NCBI RefSeq assembly: GCF_003675855.1
Contig: NZ_RCIH01000007.1
Location: 186,001 to 250,000 of the forward strand
Direction: 5' to 3'
Length of the DNA: 64,000 bases
Source of the DNA: Halostella salina
GTDB taxonomy: Archaea > Halobacteriota > Halobacteria > Halobacteriales > Natronoarchaeaceae
Below the pieces are notes generated by a model. The model was not told the origin of the DNA and searched no databases. It worked only from the letters and a program-made list of their open reading frames with translations. The position numbers were made by a program, and so were the translations under genes. This document shows, in pieces, positions 33,938 to 41,602 of the stretch. Every line of letters starts with the position of its first letter. The first letter of the stretch is position 1.

Positions 33938-34411
33938 TCAGACCGACTGGACGGCGTCGATCAGCGCGTCGTAGTCCGGTTCGTTCGTCGGGTCGTCGGC
34001 GACCCAGGCGTACGTCACGGTGCCGTCCGCGTCGAGCACGAAGACGGCGCGGTTCGCCACGCCGTACAGCCCCAGGTCCGGCAGGTCGATCTCCAGGTCG
34101 TACGCCCGGATCGCGTCGCCGGCCATGTCGCTGACGAGGTCGAACTCGATCCCGTGTGCCTCGCGGAACGCGCCCTGCGAGAACGCCGAGTCGGCACTAA
34201 CCCCCAGCACCGTCGCGCCGGCGTCGCGGAAGCGGTCGAGGTGGTCCTGCAGCGCGACCATCTCGTTCGTACACGGCGGCGTGAACGCGCCGGGGAAGAA
34301 CGCGAGGACGACGGGCCCGTCGCCGAGGCGGTCGTCGAGGTCGAACGATTCGTGCTCGCTCGTGCCGAGCGTCGCGGTAAACGTGGGTGCGGCGTCGCCG
34401 TTCGAGAGCAT
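33938..34411 (-). CDS. Peroxiredoxin
   Basis: A 157-residue thiol peroxidase of the AhpC/TSA superfamily. The peroxidatic site is PGAFTPPCTNEM, the PxxxTxxC motif at about residues 40-47, with a conserved Arg later. No obvious resolving Cys is visible elsewhere, so it is probably a 1-Cys type using an outside thiol partner. A TATA-like TTTATCC on the minus strand lies about 27 bases before the start. Confidence 0.9.
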   Translation of the reverse strand: MLSNGDAAPTFTATLGTSEHESFDLDDRLGDGPVVLAFFPGAFTPPCTNEMVALQDHLDRFRDAGATVLGVSADSAFSQGAFREAHGIEFDLVSDMAGDAIRAYDLEIDLPDLGLYGVANRAVFVLDADGTVTYAWVADDPTNEPDYDALIDAVQSV

Positions 34412-34503
34412 CGGTCGGATCGTGGGCTGGAAGACGGATAAAGCCGTTCACGAACAGGTTTGCCGGCGTTTGCGGGCGACGCGGAGCGCGAGCACGCCGG
34501 CGG

Positions 34504-34938
34504 TCAGGCGACCCGGTCCTCGGCGTGGCCGTAGGCGACCGCTCCGACGACGAGCAGGAGGCCGTACCCCCAGATCGCCCCGCGGACCGCGGGCGGAACG
34601 TCGACGGCACCGGTCGCGTCGAGCAGCACGTCCGCCGGGAGGCCGAAGACGACGACGAGCAGCAGGACCCCCGAGACGACGCGGCTCGCGCGGCGCTCGA
34701 CCGCCGCCTCGCGCTCGTCGATCAGCCGGACGCCGGTGCGCCGCCAGACGGTGAGGTAGCCGAGCACCCCGAGGTAGTACGCACCGACCCCGGCGAACAG
34801 GAGGAGGTCGGCGACGCTCGCCGGCGCGAACACGGCGGCCGCGGTCCCGGCGAGACCGCCGGCCACGCCGAGTCCCAGCGCCCGGTTCATCCGCTCTCGG
34901 TGCCGCTCGCGCTCCTCGATGGACGTGGTGGCGGACAT
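34504..34938 (-). CDS. DUF2178-like membrane protein
   Basis: A 144-residue protein with four predicted membrane helices (about residues 20-36, 42-66, 85-105, 117-137). DEREAAVERRASR before the third helix matches the DERxxxIxxKAS pattern of DUF2178 proteins, which are often paired with a small XRE-type regulator. No such regulator is adjacent here, but an inverted repeat array lies just in front of the start codon. Confidence 0.7.
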   Translation of the reverse strand: MSATTSIEERERHRERMNRALGLGVAGGLAGTAAAVFAPASVADLLLFAGVGAYYLGVLGYLTVWRRTGVRLIDEREAAVERRASRVVSGVLLLVVVFGLPADVLLDATGAVDVPPAVRGAIWGYGLLLVVGAVAYGHAEDRVA

Positions 34939-34941
34939 CGT

Positions 34942-34978
34942 GTGTAAAGCTCCTTTTACAGTAAAGCGTACTTTACAC
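34942..34978. promoter_or_regulatory. Inverted repeat array GTGTAAAG/CTTTACAC
   Basis: GTGTAAAG at 34942-34949 and its exact reverse complement at 34971-34978 enclose a second palindrome TTTAC-A-GTAAA at 34955-34965. All four half-sites share TTTAC/GTAAA. It begins three bases before the membrane protein start codon, so a repressor bound here would block initiation. Confidence 0.55.
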
Positions 34979-35033
34979 CATCGGATAAAGCTGTCGGTGG
35001 ACCGTTCTGGAGCCGTCCCACGTTCGCCCGCCC

Positions 35034-35753
35034 TCACCGCTCCGGCGGGGGTACGAGCGAGTACAGGGCGAGCGTCGCGGCCACCGCGGCCCCGCCCAGC
35101 GCCGCCAGCGCGAGGAGCGGCAGGTTCGCGGGCGGCAGTCCGTACAGGGCGACGGCCGCGCCCGCGGCGACCGCGCCGACGGCGACGCTTCCCGCGGCGT
35201 GTACCGCCGTCCGGAGCGCCGTCTCCCGGCCGTCGCCCGCGCGCTCGCCGACGATGGCCGCCGTCGAGGCGCTGTCCCAGGCGAGGACTGCGAACGCGAC
35301 CGTCACCGGCGCGTGCCACGCGCCGACGGGCGAGAGGGCGCTCCGGGCGACCGCCGCGAGGACCAGCAGCGTCGCACCCGCCGCCCTGAAACCGCCCGTC
35401 CACCGGTCGACGACCGGGACGAGGCCGAGCGCCAGCGCGAACACCCCGGCGAGCGCCGCGACGAGCGGCGCGCGCCCGGTCAGCGGCCCGGGGAGTACCG
35501 CCGCGAGACCGACGGCGAGACAGACCGCCGCGCCGCCGCCGGTGCTCGACAGGACGCCGACGGCCCGGTGCCAGCGGCGGCCGAGAACGGGTGCGGCGAC
35601 GGTGCCGGCCGCGCCGACCGCCGCGACGCCGACGACCGACCGGCCGAGCGCGGAGGGAGCGACGAGCGCTGCAACCCCGAGCGCGAAGCAGAGCGACAGC
35701 GCGCTCCCGGCCCGCGCGGGGCGACCGCGGAACGCGACGGGCGACGGCGTCAC
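35034..35753 (-). CDS. Multi-helix membrane protein of the second DUF58 operon (DUF7519-like)
   Basis: A 239-residue, very hydrophobic protein with six to eight membrane helices. GTG 35753 overlaps the DUF58 stop (GTGA), which fixes the start. It is the last gene of the operon DUF4129-DUF7269-like-DUF58-this gene; the DUF numbers for the two accessory proteins are from memory. In related operons a MoxR ATPase gene follows, but none does here. Confidence 0.75.
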   Translation of the reverse strand: MTPSPVAFRGRPARAGSALSLCFALGVAALVAPSALGRSVVGVAAVGAAGTVAAPVLGRRWHRAVGVLSSTGGGAAVCLAVGLAAVLPGPLTGRAPLVAALAGVFALALGLVPVVDRWTGGFRAAGATLLVLAAVARSALSPVGAWHAPVTVAFAVLAWDSASTAAIVGERAGDGRETALRTAVHAAGSVAVGAVAAGAAVALYGLPPANLPLLALAALGGAAVAATLALYSLVPPPER

Positions 35754-37030
35754 GGCGATCCCTCCAGCCCGGCGCGGGCGAACGCCGCGGCGAGCGGTTC
35801 GGCCGGGTCCCAGTCGGCGACAGGGACCCCCGCGTTGCGGAGCGCCGCGATCCGGGCGTCCCGTTCGGCTCGCGCGACGCGGCCGCCGGCCGTCGCAGCC
35901 GTTGTCACGTCCGGACTGACGACGGTCACGTCGCGCCCGGTTGCGACCAGTCGCCGGGCCGTCCGCGCGACGTACTGTCCGACTAGCGGCGCGAACCAGA
36001 CGGCGTGTGCGTCCCGGGGGAGCGCGGCCAGCAGATCGTTGCTCGCGGAGTCGCCCGGCGCACCGGGCGTCGGGGGCCGGTCCGGCGGCTCGGCGGCCGC
36101 GTACTCGCCGAGCGTCGCGCCGACGCCGCGCTCCGCGAGGGGTCGCCCGGACGGGGGGATCCACTCGAACGACTCCCCGACGACGGCGAGGCCGACCCGG
36201 TCGCCGCGCTCGATGGCGGCCTCGCCGACGGCCCGCGCCGCATCGACCGCGTAGGCGACGGCGTGGGGTTCCCCCGCCGCGGCCGAGCGGTACGCACACG
36301 GTCGGGCGTCCAGACAGAGGACGAGCGTCGCCGCGCGCTGGGCGGGCGACTCGACGGTCGTCAGTTCCCGGTCGCGGGCGTAGCGCCCCCAGTCGATCCG
36401 TCCCGGGGAGTCGCCGGGTCGGTACTCCCGGACCCGGGCGAACTCGACGCCGGCGTCGAACGACGCCGCGTCGCCCCGCCCGGGGTAGCGCCCGGCCCGC
36501 GACGGCACCCCGCCCTCGGGGACCGACGGCGGACACGCCAGTTCGGTCGTCGCGTCGTCGTCCGCGGCGACGGTCAGCGTCGCCTCGTGGCCGCCGCTCA
36601 CGTCCCGGACCGTCACATCGGCCGGGTCGAACGCGTGCGTGCCGCGCCTGGCGACCACCTCGTACCGGACCGTCGTCGACTCGCCCGGCCGGAGCGCGGC
36701 GGCCCCGCGCGGCGACCCGTCGACCACGACGAGGTGGTCGGGGACCCCGTCGACGAACGCGACCGCCGGCAGGACCGACCGGCCGTCGTTCGTGAGCGTC
36801 GCCTCGACCGTCACCCGGTCCCCGTGGTCGGGAGCCGCCGGCGTCGCCGTCCGGGCGAGCGACAGCGAGACGGCCGGCGGCCGGGACAGCAGGGGGTAGG
36901 CGGCGTAGGCGGCTGGGATGGCGGCCGCCAGCAGCACACCCGCGTCGCCGAGATACACGCCGGCCGCGACGAGCAGCACCGCCGCCGGGACCGCGGGCCG
37001 CCAGCGGCCGGTCCGGCGGAACTCGGTCAC
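35750..37030 (-). CDS. DUF58 membrane protein (second copy)
   Basis: A 426-residue protein with two N-terminal membrane helices (about residues 13-48), a beta-sandwich part with VTVEATLTNDGRSVLP, the DUF58 signature VREYRPGDSPGRIDWGRYAR near 200-219, and a von Willebrand A-like C-terminal region. It is a distant paralogue of the DUF58 protein at 14.1 kb. It overlaps both operon neighbours by four bases. Confidence 0.9.
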   Translation of the reverse strand: MTEFRRTGRWRPAVPAAVLLVAAGVYLGDAGVLLAAAIPAAYAAYPLLSRPPAVSLSLARTATPAAPDHGDRVTVEATLTNDGRSVLPAVAFVDGVPDHLVVVDGSPRGAAALRPGESTTVRYEVVARRGTHAFDPADVTVRDVSGGHEATLTVAADDDATTELACPPSVPEGGVPSRAGRYPGRGDAASFDAGVEFARVREYRPGDSPGRIDWGRYARDRELTTVESPAQRAATLVLCLDARPCAYRSAAAGEPHAVAYAVDAARAVGEAAIERGDRVGLAVVGESFEWIPPSGRPLAERGVGATLGEYAAAEPPDRPPTPGAPGDSASNDLLAALPRDAHAVWFAPLVGQYVARTARRLVATGRDVTVVSPDVTTAATAGGRVARAERDARIAALRNAGVPVADWDPAEPLAAAFARAGLEGSP

Positions 37031-37644
37031 GCCGACTCACCGGCCGACGGCCGCTCCGGGTCGAGTTCGCGGACGGCGGCGCTGACGCCCCGGCCGAACG
37101 CGTACGCCGACGAGACGCGGTACAGCGGCCGCAGATGTCGCGGCGGGGCCACGTCGCCGAGGAAGGCGGCGGCGACGCGGTCGTCGGTCCAGCGCCCCGA
37201 CTCGACGGCGACCCGGGCCGCCTCGCGGGAGCAGCCTTCGGCCGCCATCGTCGTCCTGACGGCCGTCTCGCGGAGTCGCTCGCGGACCGCCCGGCGGTCG
37301 TCCCCGTACAGCCCGGGCGCGAGCCCCGGCCCGCCGGCGGCGCGGTCGAGCGACGACCCCGGGTACGGCGTCGCAGTAGCTTCCTCCGGCGGGTGCGTCG
37401 GCTCGTCGCGCTCCAGCGCCGGCAGCCACGACAGCGTCAGCAGCAACGCGCCGAGCGTGATCCCGGCCGTCGCGAACGCCGCCGCAACGACCGAGTTCGG
37501 GTCCGACGCGTCGGCGAGCGGGCGGCCGAACGCGGCGGGACCGGCCAGCGCTGCGATGGCCGCTACGGCCGCGAGCAGCGCGGCGACGGCGACCAGCCCC
37601 AGTCGAGCGAGCGCCACGGGGTCGACCTCACGGTTCGACCGCAT
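37027..37644 (-). CDS. Membrane protein of the second DUF58 operon (DUF7269-like)
   Basis: A 205-residue protein with two membrane helices (about residues 12-36 and 51-70) and a cytoplasmic helical C-terminal part. ATG 37644 lies inside the end of the DUF4129 gene, so the genes overlap by 17 bases. This small protein is typical of haloarchaeal DUF58 operons; function unknown. Confidence 0.78.
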   Translation of the reverse strand: MRSNREVDPVALARLGLVAVAALLAAVAAIAALAGPAAFGRPLADASDPNSVVAAAFATAGITLGALLLTLSWLPALERDEPTHPPEEATATPYPGSSLDRAAGGPGLAPGLYGDDRRAVRERLRETAVRTTMAAEGCSREAARVAVESGRWTDDRVAAAFLGDVAPPRHLRPLYRVSSAYAFGRGVSAAVRELDPERPSAGESA

Positions 37645-38380
37645 CGTCCCCCGGGCGTGTCGTCGACTCGTCGTCGGAGTCCATCTCCGGTTCGTCCGCC
37701 GGACCCGTCGCCGCATTGTCGTCCCCCGCCAGCCGGCGGCGGAGCGTCTCGGCGCGCGCCTCGCGCTCGTCAGTCACGGGGCGACCGCCGTACCTGACGG
37801 CGCGGAACAGCGACACGGCACGGTCGACGGCCGCCGCAGGCAGTCCCGAATCGACGCCCGCCCGTCGCCACTCGGCGGGCGTCCGGGACGCCGGGCTGTC
37901 GGCGTCGGCGTTCGACACCAGTTCGACCCAGGCCGCCTCGACAGCGTTCGACGGCTCGCCCGGCGACCAGTTCGACCGCCCGTCGTCAGAGGCCGGCGGC
38001 CGGGAGCGCGACCGCACCGACCGGGTCGCGGCGACGACGCCGTCGCGGTACCGCACCGCCAGCGCGACGACGGCGAAAAGCGCCAGCAGTCCGAGGATCG
38101 CCGGGAGATTGGCGACGAGCCAGCGGAGGGCGACCGGAAGGACCGACAGCGCGCCCGCACCGCCGCCGCGCAGTTCGAGTTGAAGGCCGAAGACGGCGAA
38201 GACGCGGGTCAACAGCAGCAACAGGAGGCCGTACAGCGACCCGCCGCCGGCCCCGCCGCGATTGGACCGCGGCGGGTCGAGGGCGGGAGCGATCGAGGCG
38301 TCCACCGCGGTCGCCGCGGCCGCCACCGCCCCGACTGCGAGGGCGACGGCGACCCCGGCGACGGTTCGAGTGGAGGGCAT
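37628..38380 (-). CDS. DUF4129 membrane protein
   Basis: A 250-residue protein with an N-terminal signal-like helix (residues 6-26), a second pair of helices (about 48-68 and 84-105) and a C-terminal DUF4129 domain (about 130-225: NAVEAAWVELV...RTPAEWRRAGVDSGLP...). In the operon at 15.1 kb the same domain is fused to the transglutaminase; here it is separate. First gene of its operon. Confidence 0.82.
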   Translation of the reverse strand: MPSTRTVAGVAVALAVGAVAAAATAVDASIAPALDPPRSNRGGAGGGSLYGLLLLLLTRVFAVFGLQLELRGGGAGALSVLPVALRWLVANLPAILGLLALFAVVALAVRYRDGVVAATRSVRSRSRPPASDDGRSNWSPGEPSNAVEAAWVELVSNADADSPASRTPAEWRRAGVDSGLPAAAVDRAVSLFRAVRYGGRPVTDEREARAETLRRRLAGDDNAATGPADEPEMDSDDESTTRPGDDAVEP

Positions 38381-38420
38381 CACCGGACGGTTCGAGGGAC
38401 GGACAAAAAAGCCCGCGGGA

Positions 38421-38777
38421 CTACCGGAACCGCCGCAGGAGCCTGCGGATCGGGCCGCCGCGGTCGACGCCGACCTCGCGGGCGATGGCGTCCAGTTCGT
38501 CCGCGTCGAACTGCTCCTGTGCGCGGGCCTCGACGAGCCAGTCCGCCCACTCCGACTCGGAGAGCGGCCCTTCCGCCCGGCCGTCCTCACCCCACTGGTC
38601 GACCAGCTGGTCGCGGTCGTCGAACGGGATGTCCATCTCGCCGCCGCCCCAGTACAGCGGCGAGAGATAGAACGCCGCGTCGTCGTCGCCCGGACGGAAC
38701 CGGTAGGGGTAGCCGCCGAAGAGGAACACGTCCTCGGGCGTCACCGTCTCGCCGGTCGGGAGTTCCAGCGTCTCCAT
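38421..38777 (-). CDS. Conserved small protein, unknown
   Basis: A 118-residue protein beginning METLELPTGETVTPED; ATG 38804 would add nine residues. Aromatic and acidic residues are frequent (GYPYRFRPGDDDAAFYLSPLYWGGG), and the C-terminus is helical with a basic end. No motif recognised. It lies just before the DUF4129 operon on the same strand. Confidence 0.65.
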   Translation of the reverse strand: METLELPTGETVTPEDVFLFGGYPYRFRPGDDDAAFYLSPLYWGGGEMDIPFDDRDQLVDQWGEDGRAEGPLSESEWADWLVEARAQEQFDADELDAIAREVGVDRGGPIRRLLRRFR

Positions 38778-38911
38778 CGGCCGGGCGTACGGTGTCCACG
38801 CCAATGACAGTACCGACGGCGGGTCCGGGTCGCCGATTCCCCCGCCGACGACGCACCCGAGGTCGACGTATCGCCCCCGGTGTTTTCCGTCGGGCGTGCG
38901 ATACGTCGTCC

Positions 38912-39592
38912 ATGAACCTCGGGGAGGCGTTCAAACGGAGTTTCGTCGCGGGGCTGATACTCGTCGCGCCCCTGGTCGTCACGCTGTACGTCATCACCAC
39001 GCTGGTCCGCTGGAGTCTCGTCGTGGTCGACCCCATCGTCGCCGGAACGCGGCTCACCCAGTTCACGGGCAACGACTGGGTCGCCGCCCAGCTGCTCGCG
39101 GTGGCGCTCATCGTCGCCGGGATCGCGGTTGTCGGCTCCATCGCCCAGCGGACGGTCGGGAGCCGCGTGTTCGGCAACGTCGGCCGGGTCGTCAACTTCG
39201 TCCCGCTGGTCAACACCATCTACTCCAGCGTCCGGCAGGTCGCCAGCGCGCTCGTCGAGCGGGACAGCCGGTACGACAGCGTGGTGCTCGTCGAGTATCC
39301 GCGGAACGGGATCTACGCGCTCGGCTTCGTCACGGGCGAGAGCCCCGAACCGGTCCTGACGGCGACCGACGAACGGGCGTACAACGTGTTCCTCCCGAAC
39401 AGCCCGAACCCGACCGGCGGCCGGCTCGCGCTGGTGCCCGAGGAGCAGATCACCGAGATCGACATGAGCGTCCGCGAGGGGCTTCGACAGGTCGTCACGA
39501 CCGGGATGAAAGCCGAGGAGATGGAGGCGACCGCGGGCGTTCCGGTCGAACCGGCGTCGAACGCCGACGCCGAGACGGACCGGACCGAGTGA
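38912..39592 (+). CDS. DUF502 membrane protein
   Basis: A 226-residue protein of the DUF502 family. Two membrane helices (about residues 9-37 and 56-79) are followed by the family segments NFVPLVNTIYSSVRQV and NVFLPNSPNPTGGRLALVPEEQI. The family is widespread in bacteria, archaea and plants; its plant members (LIKE COV) act in the membrane, but its biochemical job is unknown. Confidence 0.9.
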   Translation: MNLGEAFKRSFVAGLILVAPLVVTLYVITTLVRWSLVVVDPIVAGTRLTQFTGNDWVAAQLLAVALIVAGIAVVGSIAQRTVGSRVFGNVGRVVNFVPLVNTIYSSVRQVASALVERDSRYDSVVLVEYPRNGIYALGFVTGESPEPVLTATDERAYNVFLPNSPNPTGGRLALVPEEQITEIDMSVREGLRQVVTTGMKAEEMEATAGVPVEPASNADAETDRTE

Positions 39593-39604
39593 GACCGCCG
39601 CCGG

Positions 39605-40642
39605 CTACAGCGCGTACGCCAGCCGTTCCCCGGTGTCCAGCCCGTTCCGCAGCGCCGCGTGGAGCCGCCCCTCGCCGGCGACCCAGTCGCCGACGACGAA
39701 GAGGTCGCAGGCCTCGGCGTCGTCGACCGGGCCGGGGCGGACGCCCGACTCGGGCAGCGCGTAGCGCCACCCCTGGTGGTCGGTCCAGTCCGGGTCGGCG
39801 AGGCGCTCGTCGCCCAGCACGTCGGCCGCCATCGCCGCCAGGTCCGCCACGTTTTCCGCGGGCGGGTCGTCGTAGCGCGCGACCGACCAGTCGTGGTTCG
39901 CCTGCACGACCAGCACCGACTCGCCGTCGGGGACGTGGCCGGGCTTGCACTCCTCGCGGGCGATCCAGCCCACCTCGTGGTCCTTGCCCGGGTTGACCAG
40001 CGCGTAGTACGGCCGGTCGAGTGCGAACGGGTAGCCCAGAACGGCTGTCCAGATCGTCCGGTAGTCGACTGCCGCTGCGGCGTCGGCGAGCCGCTCGCGG
40101 ACGGGGCTGTCCCAGTCGGCGTCCCGGAGCAGTTCCGCGGTCTGCGGTGCCGGCGGGTTCAGCACCAGCGCGTCGAACGGCCCCCACTCGTCGCCATCCG
40201 CGTCGACCAGCCGCCAGTCGTCGCCGTCGTGGACGACCCGCTCAACGCGCGTCCGGCGGTGGACCGTCGCGTCCGTCGCGCCGAACAGCCGCTTCGCGAC
40301 CTGCGTCAGCCCCGCGCGATAGGTCCACTTGCGCTCGTCGTCGTCGCGGCCCTCGCTCACCGCGCCGTCGGCGTCGAACGTCCACACCGGTTCGGGCACG
40401 TCCACGAGGCCGTCGGCGTCGATCGTTTCGGTCAGCAGGTCCACGACGCGCTCGTCCTCGTCCTTCACGTAGTTCGCGCCGTAGTCGTAGGTCACGTCGC
40501 CCCGGCGGCGCGTGGCCGCGCGACCGCAGAGGCCGCCGGACTTCTCCAGCACGGTCACCTCGGCGTCGGGGACTGTCGCGTCGACGACGTGCGTCGCCGC
40601 GGCGGCGGCCGCTCCAGCGCCGACGACACCAACGCGTGGCAT
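39605..40642 (-). CDS. FAD-dependent amine-oxidase-like oxidoreductase
   Basis: A 345-residue flavoprotein resembling renalase and other NAD(P)-dependent FAD enzymes. The FAD-binding GVVGAGAAAAAA motif lies at residues 4-15, the GRAATRR motif near 39-45, and a C-terminal FAD segment LFVVGDWVAGEGRLHAALRNG near 313-333. Substrate unknown. Its 3' end faces the DUF502 gene. Confidence 0.82.
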   Translation of the reverse strand: MPRVGVVGAGAAAAAATHVVDATVPDAEVTVLEKSGGLCGRAATRRRGDVTYDYGANYVKDEDERVVDLLTETIDADGLVDVPEPVWTFDADGAVSEGRDDDERKWTYRAGLTQVAKRLFGATDATVHRRTRVERVVHDGDDWRLVDADGDEWGPFDALVLNPPAPQTAELLRDADWDSPVRERLADAAAAVDYRTIWTAVLGYPFALDRPYYALVNPGKDHEVGWIAREECKPGHVPDGESVLVVQANHDWSVARYDDPPAENVADLAAMAADVLGDERLADPDWTDHQGWRYALPESGVRPGPVDDAEACDLFVVGDWVAGEGRLHAALRNGLDTGERLAYAL

Positions 40643-40732
40643 ACCCGGGCTAGGGGCGATTCCGGCAAAGATGCACCGGTCGCGCGCGGCACCGGAGGAA
40701 ACGTTTTCCTCGTGACGTACGTCACTCGGCCC

Positions 40733-40957
40733 ATGCTGCCCTCCGACCTCCGATCGGCGTACGCCGACGCGGACCGATGGCTGCGCGACCACGTCGTCGC
40801 CTGGTGGCTGCTGCTCGCGCTCGTCCCCGGCGGGACGTACGCGGCCGCGGAGGTCGCACTGAGCGACGAGTCGCCACACAGCGCGCTGGTCCTCGGTGTC
40901 GTCTTCGGCACGACGTTCGCCACGATGACCGTCGCCGTCCAGCGGTGGCGGGGGTGA
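40733..40957 (+). CDS. Small two-helix membrane protein
   Basis: A 74-residue protein with two membrane helices (about residues 21-42 and 50-69) and a short polar N-terminus. It is divergent from the flavoprotein gene and convergent with the deaminase gene. Function unknown. Confidence 0.6.
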   Translation: MLPSDLRSAYADADRWLRDHVVAWWLLLALVPGGTYAAAEVALSDESPHSALVLGVVFGTTFATMTVAVQRWRG

Positions 40958-40981
40958 ACTGACGCGTCGCCGACGCCCGCG

Positions 40982-41446
40982 CTACCAGCCGAACTCGCGG
41001 TGGATCGCACGCCCCTCGTCGTTCAGCACGGGCCCGACGACCTCGGTGATCCCGTCGAGGATCGCCGCCGACCCGATCAGCGGCTCGCCGCCGGTGAACC
41101 CCGTGATCTCGTCGTGCCCGACGCTGTAGACGACCCGGCCGAACCCGGCGTGGGTCATCCCGCCGGCACACATCGGACACGGCTCCGTGCTCGTGTACAT
41201 CACCGTCTCGGCGCGCTCGTCCGGCTCCAGTTCCCGGAACGCCCGGGCGACGAGCCTGAGTTCGGGGTGCTCGCGGATGTCGTCCTCGGTGTTCACGCGG
41301 TTCGTCTCGGCCATGACGACCTCGTCGTCGCGGACGAGCACGCTGCCGAACGGTCGGTCGCCGCGCTCGACCGACTCGCGGGCGAGGTCGAGCGCCCTGT
41401 TCATGTGCGACTCGTGGTCGAAGTCGTCGAAGTTCGGGGTCGACAT
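40982..41446 (-). CDS. Nucleoside/nucleobase deaminase
   Basis: A 154-residue zinc deaminase of the CDA/TadA/guanine-deaminase superfamily. Zinc ligands are His60 (HPE, with Glu62 as proton shuttle, in place of the usual HAE) and Cys90/Cys93 in PCPMC. The C-terminal IHREFGW-like ending is more like guanine deaminases than TadA, which suggests action on free bases or nucleosides; this is inference. Confidence 0.85.
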   Translation of the reverse strand: MSTPNFDDFDHESHMNRALDLARESVERGDRPFGSVLVRDDEVVMAETNRVNTEDDIREHPELRLVARAFRELEPDERAETVMYTSTEPCPMCAGGMTHAGFGRVVYSVGHDEITGFTGGEPLIGSAAILDGITEVVGPVLNDEGRAIHREFGW

Positions 41447-41560
41447 GTCCCGTTCCTCGGGCCGCCGCCACGTAGTTCCTCCGCCGGGGACGGCCGACGA
41501 CGTCCCGGACCGCGGCCGCCGTCCCGCACGTTCAAGTGCCGCCGGTCGGATCCTCAGCCA

Positions 41561-41602
41561 ATGAACCTCTCGAACGACCGACCGGAGGCGGATCGGCCGT
41601 GA
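41561..41602 (+). CDS. 13-codon leader frame overlapping the mutL start
   Basis: ATG 41561 opens a frame of 13 codons (MNLSNDRPEADRP) whose TGA at 41600-41602 overlaps the GTG start of mutL (GTGA). The ATG is about 27 bases after a TTCAAGT stretch, so a leaderless transcript could begin here and ribosomes would reach mutL by termination-reinitiation. It may be chance; a similar arrangement precedes kdgK. Confidence 0.35.
   Translation: MNLSNDRPEADRP

Noticed and set aside
36005-39592. A 1195-codon plus-strand frame
   Set aside because: Only the part from ATG 38912 (DUF502) is real; the rest is Arg-rich antisense of the DUF58 operon.
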